From contig NC_092591.1 in assembly GCF_047663525.1 (NCBI RefSeq), positions 34,629,001 through 34,693,000 on the forward strand: 64,000 nt of DNA. The letters run 5' to 3'. The stretch is from Anas platyrhynchos (Eukaryota > Chordata > Aves > Anseriformes > Anatidae). This document shows positions 13,293-26,500 of the stretch, piece by piece. Made by a program: the position numbers and the translations under genes. Position 1 is the first letter of the stretch, and each line of letters starts with the position of its first letter. Under the pieces are notes generated by a model. It had not been told where the DNA came from. It searched no databases and saw only the letters and a program-made list of their open reading frames with translations.

Positions 13293-13600
13293 CTGCGGCG
13301 GCCCCCGGCGGGGCAGCGGCCCGCCCGCCCGTCCCATCCCCGCCGGCACCGAGCGCCCCCCTCCCGCCCGGGCCCCGCCGCCGCCGCCCTGCAGCCCCAA
13401 CGCCGCGGCACCCCCAGGAGACCTGCGGCGCACGGGGAGGCGGGGCGAGCCCTCGGCACAACCAATAGGAATGCGAGGAGGCGGCCGCGCTGCAAGCCGG
13501 GAAGCTTTCCCTTACCTCCCGCGGTGCCTGCTGGGAAGTGTAGTCGCGGCGGCGGCGCGCTGCCCGGGCGGAAGGGCGACCTCCATTACGCGCCGATGGG
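13293..13600 (-). other. ZNF106: ZNF106 noncoding first exon(s)
   Basis: Two good minus-strand splice donors lie in the CpG island. One is CGGGAG|GTAAGG, with the exon ending at 13516. The other is CCGCAG|GTGAGT, with the exon ending at 13293. Either could join the acceptor at 5457, which precedes the ATG exon, so ZNF106 may have alternative noncoding first exons. The transcription start cannot be fixed from sequence, and the right boundary given here is approximate. Long open frames over this stretch reflect GC content and are not taken as coding. Confidence 0.55.
13529..13544 (-). promoter_or_regulatory. ZNF143/Staf-like motif
   Basis: Read on the minus strand this is ACTACACTTCCCAGCA, which fits the ACTAYRNNNCCCR promoter motif bound by ZNF143. 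It sits between the two ZNF106 first-exon donors and about 110 bases upstream of the presumed SNAP23 start, a typical location in bidirectional CpG promoters. Binding is inferred. Confidence 0.6.
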
Positions 13601-13654
13601 CGGTGCTGCCGCCCGCTTCCGCGGGGCATGGGCTCTTAAAGGGTCGGGCGGCGG

Positions 13655-13708
13655 GGTGAGGCTCGGCTTAGCACGGCTCCACACGGCTCCAAACGGCTCC
13701 GCTCGGCG
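13655..13708 (+). other. SNAP23: SNAP23 noncoding first exon
   Basis: A plus-strand donor (CGGCG|GTAGGT, exon end 13708) follows three near-identical 10-base repeats (13671-13700, consensus ANACGGCTCC). It is the best donor for a 5' untranslated exon joining the acceptor at 20536. The start is an estimate placed downstream of the TTAAAG element at 13636. Confidence 0.5.
13671..13700 (+). repeat. Three tandem 10-base repeats in SNAP23 exon 1
   Basis: GCACGGCTCC, ACACGGCTCC and AAACGGCTCC occur in a row just before the exon 1 donor. Confidence 0.85.
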
Positions 13709-16700
13709 GTAGGTGCGCGGCACCGGCTCTGTCTCCCTCCTGGGCGCGTTATGGGGCACTGCGGTCACTTCTTTTGGGTATAACCCCGGGGGGCGGCGTT
13801 CCCGGTGCCCGGGCTGTGGGCGCCGCGCTGAGGCTGAGGGAGGCGGTGGGGACAGCAGGAAGCGTGCGGGGCCGGCTCCTGCCTTAGCCTCGGCGATGAG
13901 GTCGCTTTGTTTGTTGGGTTTGGGGCGTGAGGGGGCAGAGGGCTCCGGCCCGGTGCCGAGACCCTGCAGCGCTCCGTATGGGGTGTCGTAACGCGTAGGG
14001 TGACTCCTCAGCTTGTTTCAGGGAGGGTCTTTAATAAACAACCCCTCCTAAATTAGTGATAAGAAATTTCTGAAAACACAACAGCAGAACAAACGCTCGA
14101 TAAAAGTTCCACCTACTCCGTAATCTCTCTAGTTGTTAATCCTTACAACAAGGCCTAGAAGCCCAATAAATAATGTGTGTCTTTATCTAAAAACAGCCTT
14201 TCCTCAATTTATTATCTCACGGGGAATGGCACAGCTCGCCCTCTCGGTGAAGGAGCCGGCAGAGCATCCCCGATCACCGGAGGCGGTATCAGAGCCGATG
14301 GCTGAAATTACAGCTGGGGAGATCCTGGCTCCCCGTCAGCTGCTGGAGCAGCAGGGTTATGTCATCTCCTGGCTCATACCTTTCTGGTGAGGTTATCCTC
14401 GAGGAGGTGGAGGCTGCATCTCTCCCGGGTTTTAGATATATCATCTGGGGGATATTGAATGTTTCTTCCTTTGCACTTCTATATGTAAAAACAGAAAATC
14501 AATGGAAAGCATATTTTAGTGTGCTTAGTAGGGCATTATATTAAAAGGACAAAGTACAAGGATTCATTTCTAACTTACCTACAATGAAGAGGTAACCAAA
14601 CGTGGGTATTCAGAAAGGGGAGGGATAGGATTCTTTCATACCACAACTTGATGAAAAATGAATAATTTGGACATAATATGTATGAAAGCTTTCTGCTTAA
14701 CTCTGTTATGTGTAATACCAGACTGTAAGGAACTTGTACCACATACCAGGCTGAAAAACAACTTGAGGATTTAAGCATGGAGTCTTGCTGGAACACTTCA
14801 TAGGACTGAAGCAGTTTTTATTCATGGCTTGGGAATAACTCCTAAAATCATCATCCTCTTGTGCTCCGAAGGGAAACTTAATTTCTCATTTCAGATTAGC
14901 AGTGTGGGAGGAAACCTTGTGGTGTTGGTTAGAATGGGCTAGGCTCAAATAAAGAGGACCACTAGACAATGAGGAATTTATCTATGATATTTGGTAAAGG
15001 CGATGGATGTCTGACACTTCTGAAAGGTGTTTGGTCTGTTGGAGACACAAAACTGTTCCATGTCTGCCAGAGATGCAGGGCCGAATCTTGTGACCATTCA
15101 GGATGGGTTTGTGAAAGTGCAGGTGATCAAAACAACTTCTGGTCTAATAGAAGTTAAATCCATCTGGTTTAGGAAAAGCTTTCACTTCTGACAATCGCCC
15201 CCTTTCAAAATAAGTGTTTTGAAGTGTAGTAGGTCAGAGGAATGGAATAAATGCATACAGTCTCCAGCTGTAATGATGTTTTTAAAATATTCCTATACTG
15301 AATACTGTTTTAAAACAACTTCTGTTTACAGTAGGTACCTTGATGTCCTTTCTAGATGCAGATGGTGTAATTGTGGCTCAACAAGCACTTCTGTAGGCAT
15401 TCTGGTGGCTTGCAGTTGGTATAAATTCATAAAGATCTGTAAGTCAGAAAGTACGTAAGGATTTTGAGGGCTTTGGATAGCACAACTTGAATATACCATG
15501 ACTATTATGAAACAAGGAAGTAAGCTTTCTGTTTTTTTCTTAGAGTTAATACGTGTTAGATTTGCTTTGCAGCATGTGCTGGAGAAAAACTTATTCAAGC
15601 TGTGTAAATTGCCTGCTATAGCTTTTATTACCTTGGAAGTGTTCACAAATATTTTTCTTGTGCTCACTTGTAAACGAAAGCTTGAAAAGACTATTCAGAA
15701 GACATCACAAGCAAGGTTGCAACTTACTTTCTTTTATAACTGAGCCCTGCTTATATTGGAAACTGAGTGTTGGTGTAACTCTAGTCAGATGAAGAAACTA
15801 CTAAAATGCTTCAGCCAATCATGCTTTGAATGGATCTGACACCATGCTAATACAAGCCCTGAAGCTACTCTCATATCACTCATTTCTCTGCAGGGAATAG
15901 CTTAATTGGGGTTTTTAACTGTTCTGTAAAATTGCCTTTGATCTCTTTTCCTCAGCCTTCTCTAACCTAAACGTTTTGTGTAAGAGTGTGAATTCAAGGC
16001 TTTTCCTGGGCTTTTGGAGCCACTGACTTGAATGCATAGCAAGTGGGGGGGTAAAAAGTCTGTGTAGACACGCATTCCTTTCCCTTATCTCATTGTTCCT
16101 CTTCTTGAAGTGACAGAAGTAATTTAACTCTTGTCCATCCTCAACTAATATCAAAATGAGAATGTTTTGCTCTGGATGATAGCAGTAAGCTTGTAGAATA
16201 TCTTAGCACAATTTGCGTCAACTTGTGAAGAGATAATGTCTTATCTAATGCTTGTGGTCAGAGCTGGAAATGTAAAGAACTTCCTCCTGACCCCGGGTCT
16301 CCAAAGTAAAACATGTAGGAGAAGGCAGATCCTTATTATTTGCAGGCCTTGTGTCTGTTTGCTGCCCTTGTTTCTCAATGAGCCTCTCTTTTTATAGGGC
16401 AGTGATAATTAAGCTGAAGGATGTGTTGTCTTCTAACTTGGTAGAAAAGTTTCATGACGCCCATTAATTCAAAAAAAAATATGCTTTTGATAGCAGCCTC
16501 AGCTCTACACAGTCCATGGGTGCCAGGTTTTCCTGAGCAGGGGTGGGCTACGAGGGGAGTTGCACTGGAATGCGTTTCACCATGATCCTTGCAGTCTGGT
16601 AGCTGAGTAAATACTGCAAGGAGCTGATAACAAAAAGCAAATATGGCTGACTCCACGTCCTTCTCTGAAGATCTGCTTTGTATTTAGGCACACTGTGAAT

Positions 16701-19700
16701 GGATGCATAAGTCCTTGTGAGGCATGCCTAGCTTGGTGTTTAAAATTTGTTTCTCACTAAACAAAAACAGCAGAATGCGAAGAAAATGGACGTTGTTGAT
16801 ACTAAAAATAAATGCCTACATTTAGCAAGTCTTATATTATGATAAAATATATGCCAGGAACTTTTCAGTCACATTGAGTGCTTCATAGGCAGAAAGACTG
16901 GGACCTGAATATCCTTTATGTATGTACCTCATGTTCTGTTGGGATAGCTGAACTACTCTGCCAGTAAAAATTGCATAATCTTTGGTGCTAACTTGTTGAG
17001 GGAAATCTTGCAGCATCCCTACCTGCTAGGCACTTGCTATGTTCTAACTATTCCAATTAGGCACGTAGCTACAGAGTATATTTCTCCATCTTTGGAAACA
17101 GGCTTTTTTGGAAATAATTGGTTTCTTCTCAGTTACTCCCACGTGCTTGTTTGGGTGCTACAAACCACTGTGTGATCAGGAGTCCTAGGGAATATCTCTG
17201 TCTGGCACTGCCTTCCTCTGCAGAGCTACTGCAGTCTGCAAGAGCATGGCTGACCAGCTCAAACAGGAGAAGGAAATTACAGCCTGTTTTGGAGTCCATC
17301 AATTCCGGATATTCAACTCTGAACAGGCATTATAATAAAACCAACTCAAAAAGCATGCATTCTGAGGCCTATCTTAAGAAGGAAGTGCCTCTTGTATATA
17401 GCTCTGGCAGTGGCTGAAAAGTGAAGGTAGGTAAGCTTCTTGTGAAGTCCAGAGAAACAGAAGGTGGTGCCGCTGTTTTCCAGTGGCGTGGGATCTCACG
17501 AACTGACCAGAAATGACTGGAACCCTTTACCTGTGAAAAACTTTGTCAGAACTCCAGTCTCAAAAGAGTCTGAGTGGTTTAGTTTAGATTCCTCCAACAG
17601 AGATCAGTTATCCTAGCAAGTTTAATTGAGCATGTGAACTGTCTCTCCAGATTTTGGTGTTTTGTCCAACAAGAGGCAAAACACTACAGGAATCCTAATG
17701 TGAGCATCAGAAGAAAAGCGCAGGCATAACTCAGCTTTGAGGCATCCTAAAAGTGACTGGGTTAAGAAGGTTTTGCTCTGAGTTACGGGCATCTGCTATA
17801 TGGTGGGGCTTTTTTCTTCTGTGTCATGCAGCTGGATTTCTTCAGTGTTAGGTCAACTCAAAAAAAAAAGTTGCAACAACAACAACCATTGGTCTGAGGG
17901 AAAGCAGGACAGAAATGCTATGGATTTCCACAGAGCTTGTTGCTTTCTGGCAATAGAGTTGTTTAGAGAGCTGTGAGAAAGCGAGAGGAAAGCAAAGATC
18001 ATCTGTGAGCTGATAAAAGTGGTAGCTTCAGCAACAAGTGCTTACATCTTCAAGCTGTCTGGTGCCAGATGCAACCTCTGATAATTTCTGGATTTAATAT
18101 TACCCCAAACTTATTTGTGCCAAATATGGATTGCTAGTTTTTTAGAAAGGTGATGTAAACAGGGTGAAGTTGGGGAGGTATAGTTTGATAGCTACTAGTA
18201 CATGAAGCAGCGCTTCAGCTAACTGCCGAATCTCTTTAGCTAATTACTTTCATATTTCAGCATTGCCTTGTCTTTCATAAGACATTAATAATTCTGCAAA
18301 CCCAGGGTGAATTTGGGATTGCATAGGTGAACTTCAGTCCTGTAGTTAATTATTGCCTCACGGTAATATGTTACCTTCCGGATTATACCACCAAGAACTA
18401 CTAGCTTGAGAATTGGAAGTGTTGACTTGTCTCCTTCTCCTTTCTCAGTCTCGCTGCAGTTCTGTTTTTATTGTCTTCATGAACTTGTGGCTTTAGCAGC
18501 ACAGGATGACATTCTGACAGTACTAAACCAAGTAAACAACTCCTTATCTGGCCAGATAAGGTTTACACTCTTCCTTCAGACTTCAGGCACTGTCATGACA
18601 TGAAGGTAGTAGAACGATGTATTTGCTAATATCTATTCAAAGAGGCAAGAGCCTTATTACCCAGTAAAGGCTTATTTTATAAACAAATGTTTAACACATG
18701 GCTGAGTGTTTAATTTAGTGTTGTACCCTGCTTCAGAAGCACAGAAACTGTTACTGCATTGTGTAGTGGTGGCTGTAACAGCCTGGAGCCAGCAGTTGTG
18801 CTTACGCTGGGTAGCCTGACCCCACAGCTGCAAAGAGAAGCAGGACAGCAGGGCTGCTGCGAAGGAAGTCTCTAGGTTGCTCTGGGAATACAGCTGCGTG
18901 TCCAGCCCTGTTCTGCAATTACAATGGGGTTCTTGGGAAGGTGCTGCACTTGCAGGGTGGGGACATGATATCCCTTTGGCTCTTTAAGACAGGACATGAG
19001 TTTCATGGCTCCAAGCTGCAGAAGCATTTGACTGTTGCAGGTTTGGCCAGGCCTTCCCTGCTTCAGGTGCTACCCAGTGACAGCAATCAGGATGGTAAGG
19101 AAATGCTTGTTCAACACCAACTATATAACTGAAATTTCATCCTGCTTCTGAATATTAAGCAAATGTAATTTAGTACTTCTAATTTAGTACTAACTTAAGT
19201 TCGTGATTGTATGGTCTGACTGGACTAATGCGAACTGAACTATTAGAGGCCTTATGAGAGCTTTTTTTCATGATTGAAAAAGTGTTGATAGCTACTTGGA
19301 AAAACCTCAAAGTCTTAGACTGAAGAGGTATGTGAGAAGCTAAAGATAGATCTGCTGATATATTCCAAATCCTGAAGTACTTCAGTTAAATGAGATTGAA
19401 TCAGATGTATGTACTTCCTATTAGGAGCTGTTCCCTAGCTGACAGCTGGGTGCATCTGGATGAATTTGTCCTTCTAGGAGCAGTTACTAATGCTATGCCT
19501 GTGGTTTTCGTAAGGAAAAATAGAACATGGTTTTGCCATACAAGCAGGACGTTTTGGAGTGATTATCTGGATAACCTGAATTTAATCAGAAGCTGCTGAT
19601 GTGGAACAGCAAAGATCAAAAAACAACTCTTAAAGAATTTCCTTAACTTCAGATTATTAAAATCTTATGTAGGTTGTGACTTCTGTTCTTCCTGTTGCTG

Positions 19701-20536
19701 GGAGTACTGTCTTTATTAGCATTCCTCCAACAAAAATGCACAGTCTTGATTTTGAAAAACATTTCTCTGATAACAATACACAATCTATCAACTGACTTGC
19801 TTTTTCCTGCTGTCTCCTCGGGCAAAAATATATCTCCTGTTTACTCTACAAGTTAAGTCCTAGTGTATTAGGACTTGAATTATATCGAAAGAAAAATCTT
19901 GGTCCCATCTAATTACAAGGAAAGTGAACTCAAACATTTGCAAGAGTTGTGGAGATGTCATTTATAACTTCCTGCTGCTGGAGGGATTCACCATATTATA
20001 ACAAGAACTACTTCTAAAGTGTTCCTGGAATCCCTTTAGGTGGTGCTTGGTCTGTGTTAGTGCTTTCTCTTCTGACTGTGTTGTCAAAATCCTTCACATA
20101 GAAGGTGAAGAGCACTTAAGGTTCATGCTAGGAATTTACATGCTTTAGAAAACTACTTCTTTCCGGATTAATGGGTAAACAAATACTTTTCCAACATGGA
20201 AAGGCTTTTTATTTTAAGACATGTCCATGTCCTGATTTCTGTCTTAAGCTAACAATAGATAGTTTTCCAAAAATGTTTATGAAGTCAAGCCTTGTAAAGG
20301 AAACAATTTCATGTACTGATTGTTCCTGCATTTCTCATAGCTCTTCGGTTATATCATATCAGCTGAGCAAATCCTTCAGGGCCTTCTGAACACGTGTTAC
20401 GCAAAATGCAATGTGTATGTCTTAGTTCTTGGAATTGTCCTGTTTCAGTGCAAAATACTGATAAAAGGTTGTTTTGACTTAACCAATAGAATTATTTGAA
20501 GTGTTCACACTGTCTAACTGTTATCTCTTATTCCAG
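13709..20536 (+). other. SNAP23: SNAP23 intron 1
   Basis: Nearly 7 kb from the noncoding exon to the ATG exon. The GC-rich first 280 bases belong to the CpG island; the rest is AT-rich. The GATA palindrome at 18542 is the only motif that stands out. Confidence 0.7.
18542..18561. promoter_or_regulatory. 20-base perfect palindrome with two inverted GATA sites
   Basis: CCTTATCTGGCCAGATAAGG is a perfect inverted repeat holding TTATCT and AGATAA, so one GATA-factor site on each strand. It lies in SNAP23 intron 1, about 4.8 kb downstream of the promoter. Function is inferred. Confidence 0.6.
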
Positions 20537-20586
20537 GGAGAAGATCCTCTTTCAACTCGATTACTTGCAAGTGATAGTTCCTCATC
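20537..20586 (+). other. SNAP23: SNAP23 exon 2, 5' untranslated part
   Basis: Fifty untranslated bases separate the TTCCAG acceptor from the ATG at 20587. The start context TCATCATGG has G at +4, and the encoded N-terminus matches the family exactly, so the start choice is firm. Confidence 0.85.
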
Positions 20587-23500
20587 ATGGCTGAACTATC
20601 AGCTGAAGAAATTCATCTGCGGGCCAACCAGGTCACTGATGAGGTAAATACTTTAGGAAGCTGTCTGGGTTTAGAATAGTTATCTGCCAAGATTACAGTA
20701 TCTTTTAAAATAATGTAGGGTGATGATTTTGCAAGAGTATAGCCAAATGTTCCAAACCTCTCTTTACTTAGTAAATACTAGCGCCAACACTCAACTGATT
20801 CTTAGTTTCAGGAATAAACTGTTCAGTTGTAAAGCCACCTGTTTGGTGAGTATTCCCCACCCAGTCCTGATTACTGAGACAAGGCAAATTAGGTGCTTAT
20901 GCTTGATTCTTAGTCATGTTGATACTTCATGCATCTAATTCTTTTCTAATTAAATTTAGTTAAATGAAAATATATTTTCTTTGACTTCTGTATGCAATAG
21001 CAAATTACTATTAAGTACTAGAAAAAAGTTTCCACAGTGGCTAATTAATCTCTAGGTTGGTGATAATTGCAACACAGATGTAGTATTACATAGCAGGCTG
21101 ATGAACTTGTGTAAAATAGTTGCCTTATTACAATTAACTAGTAAAGAACACTTTCAGAGACTGATATATGCTATTAACACTCAAAACGCTTCTCTTCCTA
21201 GTCTTTGGAAAGCACAAGGAGGATTCTTGGCTTGGCCATTGAGGTAAGGAAGCTTTTTTCCACTAGGGTTGTATACATTTGGAGTATGAAAAGCAGCATT
21301 TTAACTATCACAAAGTGATCTTCATCACTTTGTCTTTCTCAAACTTTTTTTAAAGAAATGTGCCATGGAGTTAGAAAGATTTAAACCTAATGTTTTCAGA
21401 TTATGTGAAGTAAGGTCTCAGAAGGATCAATATCATTTTTGGCTACTTTCTTCATAAGCAAAATGGCCTAATCTCCAAGTGCATATCAATGCAATCAATT
21501 GCATACAATTCTGTGTCAGTCAGTCATGGCGTTGGCAATTTCATCACTTGGTTCTCATACCACTTCACATTTTTCTTCTAGCTCACACTGTCTATGAATA
21601 GCGTGAAAACGTCCTGCTTTGAGGAGGAGGGTACAGCTTAGTAGGGTATGGTGGAGTAGTAGAGGGCAGGGCTGTTTCTGCTTCTATACAAAAGTGGTTC
21701 TGCATGTACCTTCTTACCATCTGTTCATTTGTAATATTAAAAATAGTGAAGTATGATAGTTTTTTCTTTGTTTATTATGATACATTTTATTGTTCTGTGA
21801 TATAAAAGAAACAGATAGTATATAAGGTAATGTTACCAGGGTAATGTAAGATCCAATTTGAATCTTAGTGTAATTTACTAGAGAAGTTATTCCTAGCATA
21901 GTATTTTATTATGAACCTGAATTATCAAATTTACTCCAGAGACCTGATTTTGCACTGGTATATTGAAGTCTGTTTATATATACAAACTTCTTTCTACAGT
22001 CTCACGATGTTGGCATCAAGACTATTACAATGCTGGATGAACAAGGAGGTGAGTTTTTCCTTCTTCCCAAACACTAATGATCTATCCTACCTTTGTAAGA
22101 AATAGATCATCATTCAAGAGTTGTGGAAACTAAAGGCTTCTTAAAAACGCGTTTCTGAAGGTAGGTGAGAAGCAATATGATGTGAGAAAAACGTTGTGCC
22201 AGGAGAGCTTTTGATTAGATATTAGGAAGAATTTTTTCATGAAGAGGGTGTTCAAGGATTGAAATTTGCTGTCCAGGGATGTAGTGGAGTCCCAAGCTCT
22301 GGAGGAATTTAAGATGTGTGGGGATAGCATTAAGGGACACGGTTTAGTGATGGGACTTGGTAGGTCAGGTTGATGGTTGGGCTTGATGATCATGATGGTC
22401 TTTTGCAATCTACACGATTGTGATTCTGAAAATGAGATCTATTAACTGGCTATTCCCATACATTTGTAGCATTTACAAGAAAATTTAAAGTAGTCGAGAA
22501 ACTATTAGTTACAATGTGATGAAGACTGTACTACTGAAGCCATTTCTTTCCACAATAGCAGGACTGCTGCATTTATCCTAAAAGCAACAGCAGAAGGGCT
22601 GTTCTGAGGACAGGGAGAAATGGTTTTAATATAGTAGACAAAACTTAATTACTTAATCTCTTTCTACAAAAGTAATTCCAGAAGGCAGGAAAGCAAAGAA
22701 GACATTTGTCTTTATATCAAGATGGAACTGAATCTTGTAAGTTCCTGCTGGAAAGGAGTGCAAGTTCACGCCCAACTCCAAATGTGTGTTTATTTAGGTT
22801 ACTTGTTCTTCTTCTAGAACAGCTAAATCGCATAGAAGAAGGCATGGACCAAATAAATAAGGACATGAGAGAAGCTGAGAAGACACTGACAGAACTCAAC
22901 AAATGTTGTGGGCTCTGTGTCTGTCCTTGTAACAGGTTGGTTAAATTGTTACACAGATCTAAAGTTCTTGGATATTCCCAATAGCTGTTGTGTTGGGAGA
23001 TGGTCTCTTATAAAAGCTAAAATGATACATCTCTGGGAACTTCCTTTTGGTTTGTGGAGGTGCACACTTGTAAAATCATATGAGACTAGCTAAAGCTTAC
23101 TTACATCTGACCATATATTGTGCACCTTTCGCTGTAAATGGAGCTACTGTGCAACATCTTGCACATTTGAACCCTAATCTCCATAAAGCTATGTGATTTT
23201 ACGATTCTGAAGTGTCTATTCAGTATCAACATACATACAAATGAGACCAAACTGGACTACAAATAGCTGTATGTGAATGCCTGTGTCCCTTAGAAATGTG
23301 ATTTCCCCCCTCCCCCTCCCCCGCCACCATCACTTATTCTCAAAAGTACTTCTCTGCTAAGTTACATAAAGGCTGGTAGTGGTGGACAATTCAATGTTAT
23401 AATTCAATATCATGCAAAAATATTTGTTTTGGAGGAGGGTAGTATTGGTTCTCCAAGCATTTAAAAGTTCATGCTTTAAGGATGAAGAGAGCAGGAGAAC

Positions 23501-26500
23501 AGATGTTGGTGTTAGAGCTTTAGTATTTCACTAGTGACTAAACAAACTATTGCATGCATGTTTCGTGGTAATTAATATTATCTGTGTGTGTGTTTGCTTT
23601 TAGCTCTTTAGCATGAGGAGGGAAAAAAACACAACTTACTCAACTGAGAGATAGTAGAAACTTGAGTAAAAATCCCTTGCAGTAGCTGAACCTGCTTTTC
23701 CAACAAAATAATACTAGGGGAGTGTTTGGGATACATAAGAATGTGGCTTCTAAGACTGAAAATCTTACCGTTTGTATCTTGAGAAAAGCAGGTAGTTCTG
23801 TCCTGACCTCAAGATAGGTGTGCACACTGTTCTATAGTAGTTTTATCAAGTTGATGGACTTCGAGCACTTTAACACACATAGTCCAGTCACATTGTTTCC
23901 TGTAAGTCACATCGTTTCCTGTAGTTGGCTATTTAATTTCACTGAATTTAATTATGCAGCTTATTGCCTCTGAGCAAACTCAGGATCTGTAAACCCTTGA
24001 GGCAATCCAAATATATAAATAAAAACATAAACGAGTATTGTACCAAAATGGGAAGTAACATGCAGGAAAACTTTATAGGTAAGGAGTAGGCAATGAGGAA
24101 GAAAATGAATGCTGTTCGTATACTTTCTGGTATGTGAAATTTTCTGTCGATGTCAGAGTTTTTTTTGCCAACTGGCTATCTCCAAAGTTTGTACTTTTTT
24201 TTTAAAAAAAAAAAGTCAGAATGTTTAATTGATGAAATACTGCTTTTTCTCACTTCCACTACTCTTAGTTTATTCATGAAAGCTTTGCAAAACCACAAAA
24301 TACCAGCAGTACTCTAATATAAACTGTGCACTAATATCAATTTACCTGTTTGCTGGTCTTTACTATTATTTCTTCTCCGTTCTCTCCTAACACTGATGCT
24401 TGCTTTCTTAAAATGAAGACTAGGATAAGAAGCTGTATTCGCTTAACTGGTGAAAGCGGATTTTAGGACAAGGTCAGTCTTACTAGCGCAGCATGTATGT
24501 TTAACCAGCTGTCTAAGGTGATGCTTCTCCTGGATGTGTGCTTGCATGCGCATGATATCTGCACGCGTGTCTCCTTGTGATCGTGATGTGTTGTAATAAT
24601 AAATGTCAATTATTATAGATTGCATTGGCTGTGGGAAGCTTGACCAACTGCTATAACCCTTGCTGTTTTGCTAGGCTATATAGATTGCCTAACTCTTACA
24701 GAAACAAAACACGAGAAATATAAATGCATAGTAGCTTAAACAACTCTTAAAAGATCAGGTGATGAAATTTGTTCTTAGGAGTTGTGTTTAAGTAACAACT
24801 TCTGTTTCTACTGGTCTAAATCAGATGTGAAAGTTTTCAGGCTGCTTCTTCAATAAATTCCTCACTGTTGCCTCTGTCACTGAATACTTTGATATTTCAA
24901 AAGCCAAGTGTTCAAATATCTCCAGCTGCTGCAACTTTAGCGTGAATGAGACAAAAACGTAATGCTCAATCTTGTTGCAGAAAACCTAAGGAGATCTTTA
25001 AGGCTGTGTAGGCACAGACTGCTAGAATTCAGTAGTTCAGGTTTCTTCAGGATTCTCCTGCGTGTAACGTTGCCATTATGAACTGAAAGATGACTCCTTT
25101 TCTTCCTCTTGAAGTATTCACAATAGGTTGTATTTCACAGGTCAGCTCCTATGAGAGGTATTTTCCTATTTTGTTTACATAAATGTCGAAGGAATGAGAA
25201 GATATTTCTTTATTATAGCTAATTTCACACCTCTTCAAATATGAAACATCTGGGCTACTGATGTTGAAGGCACTACAAATATTGAAATTTATTACCTGTA
25301 ATTGTAAAGTTAGATGTACTGGAGACGCTATATATATATCTATCTATCTATCTATATATATATATATATGTATTGTCTTACACATGCTTCTGCTGAAGCA
25401 GAAAAGTAGCAGTGGGGTCTTGATTATCCAAACTCAAAAATGACAACAAACAGAATATTGTTCTCAAAATATGTTCTGTAGAGGTCACAAGAAATTGATG
25501 TAGATAACTTCTCTGTTAATTTCCTTTCTCTCTTGCTTTTGTAGATATGTTTTCGTAGATATGTGATGCTTAAGATTGCTTCATGTTAGTGTTCTGTGGG
25601 CTTACTTGTTTTTCTCCTGTATTGTTTGGTAAAAGTGTAATGGTAAATTATGGAGCGAAGGAGCCATTACTGTTTAAGCAAGATTGCTATTTTATGTTTC
25701 TCAAGTTCATTTTGGTTAATGTTAAAAAGAAGGGCTTGGCTATAGAAACTGTTGAACAAAACAGATAAATGGTGACCTTGCGGAGTGTAGCTTCTTGTAT
25801 TGGTGGGAATTTTTTTCATTAATCTGCTTTTCTTCCTTCAAAAGTACCTAAGCATCACATTACATTAACTCTTGTTCTAAATGCAACTTTATGACAACGT
25901 AAGCTTTCCTGATACTGTTGTAAGCTTCCTCTCTTCTGTTTAAGTATGCTACTTCAAGGGAAATACTGTGCTTGTGCTAACACTTGCAACAAGATTAGCC
26001 AACTGTCCCTAGAGTAACTTGGTTATATTTGTACTGTCCTGATATAAGAATGTGTAGTATCTAGACAAGGCTTTTTATATGCAAAACCTAATATCTTTAG
26101 GGCACAAGACAAATGTTTCTGACAATCCTAGATTAATTCAGGACTTCAATCAGGATGCCATTTTTTTTTCTGATGGAGCAGTTCAGATATCTGTTTTTAA
26201 TGGAGTAGGACGAAGAATTTTGAGTCTAGCAAAGCATACCGAGCAACGTGGGGAGATGGAACGGAGAACTCGGATCATGTGATATCCATGCAACCAAGAA
26301 GTATAAATCAGCAGCAACCTCAGACTTCTGGTGGACCAAGTGGTGGATATATTACACGGTTTGTTCCTTCATATTTATCTGTCCTAAATGCAGGAATTGT
26401 AAGCTAGCAGTTGTCAGCTTTCAGATATATTTCAAGTGAATATGCTAAATAACAAGCTTTTATTGTTACTTGGAGGATCTATTAGTCTTTGCCATCTCCT

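Larger units (their letters stand above)
13080..13980. promoter_or_regulatory. CpG-island bidirectional promoter of ZNF106 and SNAP23
   Basis: A sharply GC- and CpG-rich stretch lies between the divergent ZNF106 (minus) and SNAP23 (plus) first exons. It contains a ZNF143-like site at 13529-13544, ETS-like CGGAAG cores (near 13568) and a TTAAAG element at 13636 just before the likely SNAP23 start. The flanks on both sides fall quickly to AT-rich intron. Head-to-head genes separated by a few hundred bases imply a shared promoter. Confidence 0.85.

Noticed and set aside
13118-13629. Several long open frames on both strands near 13.1-13.6 kb
   Set aside because: Overlapping frames of low complexity inside a CpG island; explained by GC content, and splice donors interrupt them.
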